Shown: piece after piece, positions 1 to 4,578 of the stretch
How positions within the stretch are numbered: position 1 is the first letter of the stretch
Layout: every line of letters starts with the position of its first letter
Assembly (NCBI GenBank): GCA_017694215.1
Contig: JADIND010000007.1
Location: 1 to 10,116, forward strand
DNA length: 10,116 bases
DNA from: Candidatus Scatousia excrementipullorum
Lineage (GTDB): Bacteria; Cyanobacteriota; Vampirovibrionia; Gastranaerophilales; Gastranaerophilaceae
Direction of reading: 5' to 3'
The notes under the pieces: generated by a model
What the model was told of the DNA's origin: nothing
Seen by the model: the letters and a program-made list of their open reading frames with translations, nothing else
Databases searched by the model: none
Made by a program: the position numbers and the translations under genes

Positions 1-615
1 TTCCAGCTCAACCGGAGTTTCACGTCCAAAGATTGATACCATTGCACGGAGCTTAGCCTTATCCGGATAAACTTCTGTAATATCGCCGACAAATTCAGCA
101 AACGGGCCGGAGATAATTCTGACTTTTTCACCAACTTTAACATCCATCTCAACTTTTTGAGTTTGAGTTGTTGAGCGGTGGATAATTTTCTTGATTTCGC
201 TATCTTTTGCCGGTATCGGTTTCTTAGCAGAGCCTACAAATTTTGTAACGCCTGCAGTGTGTCTTACTACATACCAGCTGTCTTCATCCATAATCATTTC
301 AACAAGAACATAGCCAGGGAAGATTTTTTCTTCACGTTCCTGTTTTTTCCCGCCTTTCATCTGGGTGACTGTTTTTTGAGGAACTTCAACACGGAAGATT
401 TTTTCACCCATATTCATATATTCAATACGTTTTTCAAGGTTCACTTTTACTTTATTTTCATGACCCGAGTATGTGTGAACAATGTACCAGCGTTTTTGAT
501 TTTTCTTAGCTTTTTTAGCTTCTTCTTTAGCTTGTTCTTCTGCAGCTGCCGCTTCTTTTTCTGCCTGAATATCTTCGTTCAGCTGTTCTTCCATTGATTT
601 TTCTTTTTTAGTCAT
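1..615 (-). CDS. nusG: Transcription termination/antitermination factor NusG (3' end cut by window edge)
   Basis: NusG binds RNA polymerase during elongation, suppresses pausing, and couples transcription to Rho or to the ribosome. The 205 codons visible on the minus strand are open to the window edge. An NGN domain begins at about residue 43 (RWYIVHTYSGHENKVK) and includes the conserved stretch IFPGYVLVEM near residue 98. A KOW motif starts near residue 161 (VGEKVRIISGPFAEFVG). By comparison with the family only about 5–12 residues are missing. The ATG at 615 is preceded by AAGGTGG at a suitable distance, which favours it over the in-frame ATG at 594. Residues 1–42 are a Lys/Glu/Ala-rich extension absent from short NusG proteins such as that of E. 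coli. The gene follows secE by 46 nt, the usual arrangement, with rplK expected just outside the window. Confidence 0.97.
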   Translation of the reverse strand, partial: MTKKEKSMEEQLNEDIQAEKEAAAAEEQAKEEAKKAKKNQKRWYIVHTYSGHENKVKVNLEKRIEYMNMGEKIFRVEVPQKTVTQMKGGKKQEREEKIFPGYVLVEMIMDEDSWYVVRHTAGVTKFVGSAKKPIPAKDSEIKKIIHRSTTQTQKVEMDVKVGEKVRIISGPFAEFVGDITEVYPDKAKLRAMVSIFGRETPVELE

Positions 616-661
616 AAGCCACCTTATCTTTTATTTTTCCTGCAAATATCGGGGTTTGCGG

Positions 662-865
662 TTATTTGATTAAACCAAATATACTTTTAAAGATTATATC
701 CATCAAATATACGGCAACCGTAAATACAAATACAATAATAATAACGAAAACAGTTTCTGTTATTACTTGTTTTCTTTCAGGCCAATTTATCTTACCCCAT
801 TCGGTTCTTACACCTCTGAAGTAAGTTTGTATTGAATTTACTATTTGCTGTACTTTCGGATCCAT
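662..865 (-). CDS. secE: Preprotein translocase subunit SecE
   Basis: SecE clamps the two halves of the SecY channel in the inner membrane. This 67-residue protein has the short single-span form normal outside the enterobacteria. Its amphipathic N-terminal helix ends in the conserved TEWGKINWPERKQVITET segment (about residues 21–38), followed by one hydrophobic span (about residues 39–58, VFVIIIVFVFTVAVYLMDII). The ATG at 865 has AAAGGA upstream at normal spacing. It lies between tRNA-Trp and nusG in the same orientation and is probably co-transcribed with rpmG, trnW and nusG, since no terminator is visible between them. Confidence 0.97.
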   Translation of the reverse strand: MDPKVQQIVNSIQTYFRGVRTEWGKINWPERKQVITETVFVIIIVFVFTVAVYLMDIIFKSIFGLIK

Positions 866-891
866 TGTTATTTCCTTTTTCTTTTAAAAAT

Positions 892-964
892 CGCGCCCTG
901 AAGGACTCGAACCCTCGACATCCGGTTTTGGAGACCGACGTTCTACCAACTGAACTAAGGACGC
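892..964 (-). tRNA. trnW: tRNA-Trp (anticodon CCA)
   Basis: The minus strand folds into a complete 73-nt cloverleaf. The acceptor stem is GCGTCCT/AGGGCGC with one T·G pair. The D stem is GTTC/GAAC, the anticodon stem TCGGT/ACCGG with loop CTCCAAA (anticodon CCA), the variable loop ATGTC, and the T arm GAGGG-TTCGAGT-CCTTC. The discriminator base is G73, as expected for bacterial tRNA-Trp. The 3' CCA is not encoded: the sequence continues with A and a run of T. The tRNA sits between rpmG and secE in the same orientation, so it must be cut out of a longer transcript or have a promoter of its own. I could not identify such a promoter in the 84-nt gap after rpmG. Confidence 0.97.
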
Positions 965-1048
965 AAATAAGATGTTCGGCTGACAGAAGGCAAGAAGACA
1001 AGCTAATTAAAATACATGGCCTCTTGACCTTTTGACATCCGGACTTCT

Positions 1049-1216
1049 TTATTTTGTTTCCTTGTGGTTGGTGTGTTTTTTACATTTAGGGCAATACTTG
1101 CTTAATTCAAGTCTTTCCTTAATGTTTTTCTTGTTTTTTACTGTTGTGTAGTTTCTTTCTTTGCAGTCTTCACAAGCAAGAACTACCATTCTGTCATTTT
1201 TTCCTTTGATACCCAT
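1049..1216 (-). CDS. rpmG: 50S ribosomal protein L33 (zinc-binding form)
   Basis: This 55-residue protein of the large ribosomal subunit starts MGIKGKNDRM and ends HKETK. Two CxxC pairs (C15/C18 and C42/C45) form the zinc ribbon of the 'C+' type of L33. The NYTTVKNKKN stretch (residues 22–31) and ELSKYCPKCKKHT (residues 37–49) are typical of the family, and the length is normal. The ATG at 1216 has AAGGAAA about 8–10 nt upstream. It is the first gene of the likely rpmG–trnW–secE–nusG unit. A promoter lies at 1323–1350, and the leader contains a perfect inverted repeat. Confidence 0.97.
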   Translation of the reverse strand: MGIKGKNDRMVVLACEDCKERNYTTVKNKKNIKERLELSKYCPKCKKHTNHKETK

Positions 1217-1264
1217 TTTCTGTATTTCCTTTTTTGTTTTTATTAAATTTTACTTTATTTTGTC

Positions 1265-1307
1265 CTATCTAAAATAGAATGTGATAACGTTACACATTCT
1301 ATCTAAA
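1265..1307 (-). repeat. Inverted repeat in the rpmG leader, flanked by 9-bp direct repeats
   Basis: Arms ATAGAATGTG (1274–1283) and CACATTCTAT (1293–1302) are a perfect 10-bp inverted repeat. The centre contains a further palindrome, TAACGTTA (1285–1292), so the whole is near-symmetrical over 29 bp. CTATCTAAA occurs at 1265–1273 and again at 1299–1307. Downstream of the predicted start of the rpmG transcript this would form a hairpin with a 9-nt loop. As DNA it also resembles an operator with a central CG. There is no strong U-run after it, so it is not a typical terminator. Function is unknown. Confidence 0.7.
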
Positions 1308-1322
1308 TCGGCTTATGTTTTT

Positions 1323-1350
1323 ATAATACTCCAAACAAAATAAAAAGCAA
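1323..1350 (-). promoter_or_regulatory. Putative sigma-70 promoter for rpmG–trnW–secE–nusG
   Basis: On the minus strand TTGCTT (1345–1350) and TATTAT (1323–1328) are separated by 16 bp. They lie downstream of the terminator of the preceding gene and about 107 nt before the rpmG start. The long leader contains the inverted repeat at 1274–1302. The assignment is by hexamer match only. Confidence 0.5.
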
Positions 1351-1383
1351 ACAAATTGTAAACAAACAATAAGAATTTGCATT

Positions 1384-1414
1384 AAAAAAAGACCGTCTTT
1401 AAAACGGTCTTTTT
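1384..1414 (-). terminator. Rho-independent terminator after the coiled-coil gene
   Basis: Arms AAAAAGACCGT (1386–1396) and ACGGTCTTTTT (1404–1414) pair perfectly around a 7-nt loop. The A run at 1384–1390 becomes the U tract on the minus strand. The hairpin lies 17 nt after the stop of the gene ending at 1432. Because the stem is flanked by A and T runs it could also stop plus-strand transcription. Confidence 0.9.
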
Positions 1415-1431
1415 GAGTATTTGATAAAAAT

Positions 1432-2013
1432 TTATTTTAAGCTGTAATTGGTGCTTGACGAATAATTTGAGTCATAATCGCTGTAGGATGAAGTTCTGAG
1501 CTGTTCCATATAAACCTGACCGTTTTTAACGATTTGCTGCTGCTGGGCAAGATTTTTTTCAAGGTTAGTGAGAACCTGTTCTGCGTATAACTCGGCACCT
1601 TCTTTGGTTTTTAAAGCATCCTGGGCTGCCTGCATTCTGATGTTATCGGCATCTTCCAGAGCTTTTCTTTTTAATTCTTCACATTCTTCCTGAACCTGAT
1701 TTCTGATTCTTATGCCTTCTCTTTCTACAGCTTTAATAAAATCGGCTTCAGAAAGTTTTCTGTCTGCTTCAGCCTGAGCATCGGCTACAATTTTTTCCGC
1801 TTTTTGCTGGGCTTCCATCTGCAATTCATCTCTGCGTCTGAGGAATGCTCGTGCTTCCTGAACTTCTACCGGCAGTGATGCATATATTCTGTCAATTAAA
1901 GTTTCTATTTCTTTTGGTTTTACTACTACATATCTTCCGGGAATTATCGGAAAACTTTCGTCTATCGACAATTCCAGCATTTTTAATAAATCAAATACTC
2001 CATTTTGCTGCAT
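1432..2013 (-). CDS. Coiled-coil protein, ATP synthase b / DivIVA-like
   Basis: This 193-residue soluble protein has no signal peptide or membrane span. Residues 1–47 include the segment PIIPGRYVVVKPKEIETLID (residues 22–41), which looks like a short membrane- or partner-binding head. Residues from about 48 to 165 are a long charged heptad-rich helix (RRRDELQMEAQQKAEKIVAD and onward) of the type that yields hits to ATP synthase subunit b or DivIVA. The tail is Ser/Tyr/Asn-rich (residues 174–191). Similar genes occur in Cyanobacteria, and I recall them next to coaD, as here. A structural or cell-division/scaffold role is plausible but not shown. The ATG at 2013 has AAAGG 13 nt upstream, which is long; no better in-frame start was found. 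It has its own consensus promoter and a strong terminator, so it can be expressed independently of coaD. Confidence 0.75.
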   Translation of the reverse strand: MQQNGVFDLLKMLELSIDESFPIIPGRYVVVKPKEIETLIDRIYASLPVEVQEARAFLRRRDELQMEAQQKAEKIVADAQAEADRKLSEADFIKAVEREGIRIRNQVQEECEELKRKALEDADNIRMQAAQDALKTKEGAELYAEQVLTNLEKNLAQQQQIVKNGQVYMEQLRTSSYSDYDSNYSSSTNYSLK

Positions 2014-2043
2014 GGTTCTACATATACCTTTCTTAATAATATC

Positions 2044-2072
2044 ATTCTACATAAGCGTAAAATGTTTGTCAA
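2044..2072 (-). promoter_or_regulatory. Strong sigma-70 promoter for the coiled-coil gene
   Basis: On the minus strand a perfect TTGACA (2067–2072) is followed after exactly 17 bp by TAGAAT (2044–2049), a 5/6 match to the -10 consensus. Transcription would start near 2037, giving a leader of about 24 nt. This is the best promoter match in the window. Confidence 0.8.
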
Positions 2073-2076
2073 ATAA

Positions 2077-2097
2077 TTATCTTTTATTTTAAGATAA
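2077..2097 (-). repeat. AT-rich hairpin at the end of coaD
   Basis: TTATCTT (2077–2083) and AAGATAA (2091–2097) form a 7-bp inverted repeat with a 7-nt loop that overlaps the coaD stop codon. On the minus strand it is followed by TTATTTG. It may be a weak terminator or 3'-end protector for coaD, but the stem has only one G-C pair, so transcription could read on into the next gene. Confidence 0.35.
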
Positions 2098-2568
2098 GTT
2101 ACGCGATTTTAAGAATTCATAAACCGGTTCGGGAACAAATTTTGAGATATCCCCGTTATTTATAAAGATTTCTTTAATAGTGCTGGAGGATATAAAATTA
2201 TATTTCGGTTTGGTTGTAAGAAAAACTGTTTTTATATCACTGCATAATGCACTGTTGGCCTGAGAAAGCTGTAATTCGTATTCAAAGTCGGACACTGCAC
2301 GCAGTCCTCTGATTAAGATTTGGGCATTTTTTCTTTTTGCATATTCAATAGTGAGTCCGTCGAAACTGTCGACTTCAACGTTGTCAATATCTTTAACGCT
2401 TTCTCTGATTAGTTTTACGCGTTCATCAACGGTGAGAAATCCTTTCTTTTCGGAATTTTTGGCAACTGCAATAATTACTTTATCAAAAATTCCGGCACCT
2501 GTTTTTAAAATATCCAGATGCCCTTTTGTAATCGGGTCAAAACTACCGGGATATATTGCTATTTTCAT
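2089..2568 (-). CDS. coaD: Phosphopantetheine adenylyltransferase
   Basis: CoaD transfers AMP from ATP to 4'-phosphopantetheine, giving dephospho-CoA, the penultimate step of coenzyme A synthesis in the cytosol. The protein is 159 residues, the usual length. It shows the nucleotidyltransferase motif YPGSFDPITKGH (residues 6–17, T-x-G-H with His17), the substrate-binding segment LIRGLRAVSDFEYE (residues 85–98) and the C-terminal signature FISSSTIKE (residues 125–133). The ATG at 2568 is preceded by AGAAAGGA at about 6 nt. A promoter lies just upstream at 2592–2620. Confidence 0.98.
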   Translation of the reverse strand: MKIAIYPGSFDPITKGHLDILKTGAGIFDKVIIAVAKNSEKKGFLTVDERVKLIRESVKDIDNVEVDSFDGLTIEYAKRKNAQILIRGLRAVSDFEYELQLSQANSALCSDIKTVFLTTKPKYNFISSSTIKEIFINNGDISKFVPEPVYEFLKSRNLS

Positions 2569-2591
2569 AAAAAATCCTTTCTGTTGTATAT

Positions 2592-2620
2592 ATTATAATA
2601 CAAATATTTTTTTGTATAAA
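2592..2620 (-). promoter_or_regulatory. Putative promoter for coaD
   Basis: On the minus strand TTTATA (2615–2620), a 17-bp spacer, and a perfect TATAAT (2592–2597) lie directly upstream of coaD. The predicted start near 2585 leaves a leader of under 20 nt that contains the ribosome binding site. The surrounding 2569–2771 gap separates two divergent genes. Confidence 0.6.
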
Positions 2621-2723
2621 GACGATAGTTAAGTGAGAAGTGTAGGAGAAAAATAAATAGGATATTCCGAAACATTAACAGCTGATGCCGTAGAAATTTG
2701 ACCCTGTTCAGAGTATCTTCTTA

Positions 2724-2751
2724 TTTACAGGTTGTTTTCATGTAATATTAT
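2724..2751 (+). promoter_or_regulatory. Putative promoter for hemW
   Basis: TTTACA (2724–2729), a 16-bp spacer and TATTAT (2746–2751) both match the sigma-70 hexamers at 5/6. The predicted start near 2758 would give a leader of only about 14 nt before the hemW ATG at 2772, consistent with the lack of a Shine-Dalgarno sequence there. Confidence 0.5.
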
Positions 2752-2771
2752 TTATATGGTAATTTATAAAT

Positions 2772-3860
2772 ATGGTTACAAGTGCGTATATTCATATTCC
2801 TTTTTGTAAATCAAAATGCAGATATTGTTCATTTGTGTCATATCCTGATTTGAGTTTTAAAGAACGGTATTTAAAGTCTTTAAATGAGGAAATTAATTAT
2901 TACTATAAACAGGAGCCGCTAAAAACTCTCTATATAGGCGGCGGAACTCCGTCGGTTCTTAAACCGGAAGAAATTGCCGGTATTGTCAATTTATTTTCTT
3001 TTGCTGCTAATCCCGAAATTACAGTTGAACTTAATCCGGAAACACTCATTCCGGAATATTTTAAAGTATTAAAAAATGCCGGAGTTAACAGAATAAGTCT
3101 GGGGTGTCAGACTTTTAACGATGAAATATTAAAACTTATTGCACGTCGTCATAATTCACAACAGGTTAAAGATGTAGTGAAAGCTGCTCAAGAGTGCGGT
3201 TTTGATAATATAAACCTTGATTTTATTTATGGTCTGCCTTCTCAAAGCATGAGCGATTTTATAAATGATTTAAATACGGCACTGACTCTCGGTGTTTCGC
3301 ATATTTCTTTGTACGGATTGAAAATTGAGGATGGCTGTTATTTTTATTCCAATCCGCCAGAAAATCTTCCTGATGAAGATATGCAGGCCGATATGTATTT
3401 GAAAGCAATAGAAATTCTTGAAAATGCGGGTTTTAATCACTACGAAATCAGTAATTTTGCAAAAGATGATTATTATTCCCGTCATAATCTTAATTACTGG
3501 GATAATGCACAATACTATGGATTCGGCATTGCTGCTCACGGCTATGTCGGCGGGGTAAGGTATTCAAATTTTACGGATTTTGAAAATTATTTCAAAAATC
3601 CTTTAGAGCATGCCATAAGACATGAGGTTTCTTTGTATGAAAAACTTGAAGAAGAAATTTTTCTCGGTTTCAGGAGGATGAACGGTTTAAGTATTGAGTG
3701 CATTAACAAAAAATTTAATATTGACTTTGAAAAAAAATATGCAGCAATTCTGGAAAAATACGAAAAATACGGTTATCTAATAAAAACGCAAAACGGATAT
3801 AAACTTTCAAATGAGGGGATTTTGATAAGTAATAGTATTCTTGCGGAATTTTTAAATTAA
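2772..3860 (+). CDS. hemW: Radical SAM haem chaperone HemW (coproporphyrinogen III oxidase-like)
   Basis: This is a radical S-adenosylmethionine protein of the HemN/HemW family. The iron–sulfur motif is CKSKCRYC (C12, C16, C19). The following residues are S-F, as in HemW, rather than the extra cysteine of true HemN oxidases; this favours the haem-chaperone branch, which inserts haem into respiratory enzymes. Other marks are the SAM-binding GGGTP (residues 56–60), the family motif HNLNYWDN near residue 239, and a HemN C-terminal domain (about residues 290–360). The length of 362 residues is normal for HemW. No Shine-Dalgarno sequence precedes the ATG at 2772, and the ATG at 2756 is out of frame. 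The gene diverges from coaD and ends in a bidirectional terminator. Older annotations would call it hemN-like. Confidence 0.93.
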   Translation: MVTSAYIHIPFCKSKCRYCSFVSYPDLSFKERYLKSLNEEINYYYKQEPLKTLYIGGGTPSVLKPEEIAGIVNLFSFAANPEITVELNPETLIPEYFKVLKNAGVNRISLGCQTFNDEILKLIARRHNSQQVKDVVKAAQECGFDNINLDFIYGLPSQSMSDFINDLNTALTLGVSHISLYGLKIEDGCYFYSNPPENLPDEDMQADMYLKAIEILENAGFNHYEISNFAKDDYYSRHNLNYWDNAQYYGFGIAAHGYVGGVRYSNFTDFENYFKNPLEHAIRHEVSLYEKLEEEIFLGFRRMNGLSIECINKKFNIDFEKKYAAILEKYEKYGYLIKTQNGYKLSNEGILISNSILAEFLN

Positions 3861-3889
3861 AAAGCCCTGTAAATTTTTACAGAGCTTTT
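3860..3889. terminator. Bidirectional terminator between hemW and the small membrane-protein gene
   Basis: CTGTAAA (3867–3873) pairs with TTTACAG (3876–3882). After one C·A mismatch the stem continues with AAAAGC/GCTTTT out to 3860 and 3889. T runs follow on both strands. It begins right at the hemW stop codon and lies about 30 nt after the stop of the convergent gene on the minus strand, so it can serve both. Confidence 0.85.
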
Positions 3890-3918
3890 ATTATTATATG
3901 AAAAGAGTCATGTTATAA

Positions 3919-4410
3919 CTATGCAAATATAGCTTTTGCAGTATCTTCAGCTGTAGCGGCTGCATCTGCTGCTGCATCAGCTGCAGGTTTTGTCGCATTT
4001 TCTGCTGCGTTAGCTGCTTCTTTGGCACCTTTACCTTTGAATAAGTTTAAAACCGGGCTAATCATTTTTTCGTCAATCCAGTTTCCGGCTTCTGCAAGTT
4101 TTTTTATAAATGAGTTGCTGCTTTCGGTTGTTATAATATTACCTTTTTTTAATCCGTACAGAGCAAGACCTGCGACAACAATACCAGCAATAATACCGCC
4201 GATAATTTTGCCTGCTTTACCTTTTTTTGCCGGTGCGGCTTCTGCTGCAGGCTGATTGACTGCCGGTTGGGCAGTTGCTGTATCAGCGTTTGGCTTTGTT
4301 GAAAATTTGCCTTCGCTTTGAATTAATTTTTGAAAATCTTCGGTAGACATTCCGGAAGCGGCTGTAGGCTGCTGACCTCTGAAACTCACACCTGATACTG
4401 CACTTAACAT
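3919..4410 (-). CDS. Small Ala-rich single-pass membrane protein with VSFRG N-terminus
   Basis: I do not recognise a functional family for this 163-residue protein. The N-terminus MLSAVSGVSFRGQQ lacks a signal peptide but carries the 'VSFRG' signature that I have seen at the start of many otherwise unrelated Gastranaerophilales proteins. Residues 40–65 are an Ala/Pro/Gln linker. Residues 69–87 are a Gly-rich hydrophobic span flanked by lysines (KKGK before, KKG after), and residues 128–163 an Ala-rich amphipathic helix. The start at 4410 is secure: AAAGGAGGT (4417–4425) lies 6 nt upstream and is the strongest ribosome binding site in the window, suggesting high expression. It is transcribed divergently from the TonB-like operon. 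A weak promoter (TTGTCA, 15 bp, TATAAG) can be seen upstream. Confidence 0.8.
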   Translation of the reverse strand: MLSAVSGVSFRGQQPTAASGMSTEDFQKLIQSEGKFSTKPNADTATAQPAVNQPAAEAAPAKKGKAGKIIGGIIAGIVVAGLALYGLKKGNIITTESSNSFIKKLAEAGNWIDEKMISPVLNLFKGKGAKEAANAAENATKPAADAAADAAATAEDTAKAIFA

Positions 4411-4461
4411 GAGATGACCTCCTTTTACTTCACACTAAAACTTATACCTATATAAAACGAC

Positions 4462-4480
4462 TGACAAATTAATTTTGTCA
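4462..4480. repeat. 19-bp palindrome in the divergent intergenic region (possible operator)
   Basis: TGACAAA (4462–4468) and TTTGTCA (4474–4480) are a perfect 7-bp inverted repeat around TTAAT. The left arm contains the possible -35 box (TTGTCA on the minus strand) of the small membrane-protein gene, so a bound regulator could block it. Its role for the plus-strand operon is unknown. Confidence 0.55.
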
Positions 4481-4494
4481 TCAACCGGAGTTTT

Positions 4495-4522
4495 TTACAA
4501 TAATTGTTACAAAAATTTACAA
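4495..4522 (+). repeat. Three phased TTACAA direct repeats upstream of the TonB-like gene
   Basis: TTACAA occurs at 4495–4500, 4507–4512 and 4517–4522, at spacings of 12 and 10 bp, roughly one helical turn. The first two also embed the small palindrome ACAATAATTGT. Phased direct repeats can be activator or response-regulator sites, but the local sequence is very AT-rich and chance is possible. I could not find a convincing -35/-10 pair for the plus strand here. Confidence 0.35.
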
Positions 4523-4542
4523 AAATTTTGGAATATTTTTTT

Positions 4543-4557
4543 TAGATGTGTCATCTA
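4543..4557 (+). repeat. Short hairpin just before the ribosome binding site of the TonB-like gene
   Basis: TAGATG (4543–4548), TGT, CATCTA (4552–4557) is a perfect 6-bp inverted repeat with a 3-nt loop. It follows a run of T and ends 7 nt before the Shine-Dalgarno sequence. It could shape the leader of the mRNA; its stem is weak. Confidence 0.4.
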
Positions 4558-4564
4558 TATTGTC

Positions 4565-4572
4565 AGGAGGAG
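4565..4572 (+). promoter_or_regulatory. Ribosome binding site that sets the start at 4579
   Basis: AGGAGGAG lies 6 nt before the ATG at 4579. An in-frame ATG at 4546 would add 11 residues but sits upstream of this site and inside the hairpin at 4543–4557. The start at 4579 is therefore preferred. Confidence 0.85.
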
Positions 4573-4578
4573 AAAATA

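Noticed and set aside
178..597. A 139-codon open frame on the plus strand, rich in Phe
   Set aside because: It is the antisense shadow of nusG; the minus-strand frame encodes a full NGN and KOW protein.
792..1035. Short open frames on both strands across 792–1035
   Set aside because: They overlap the tRNA-Trp and the start of secE and have no family resemblance or ribosome binding site.
1281..1297. A TGTGA...ACACA half-site pair resembling a CRP site
   Set aside because: The half-site spacing is off by one base and the right half does not match well; a generic palindrome is the safer description.
2598..2614. TACAA/TTGTA inverted repeats around the coaD promoter
   Set aside because: The arms are very short and the region is nearly all A and T, so chance is likely.
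2756..2758. An ATG 16 nt before the hemW start
   Set aside because: It is out of frame with hemW and has no ribosome binding site.
4546..4578. An upstream in-frame ATG that would extend the TonB-like protein by 11 residues
   Set aside because: The ribosome binding site AGGAGGAG at 4565–4572 lies downstream of it and directs initiation at 4579.
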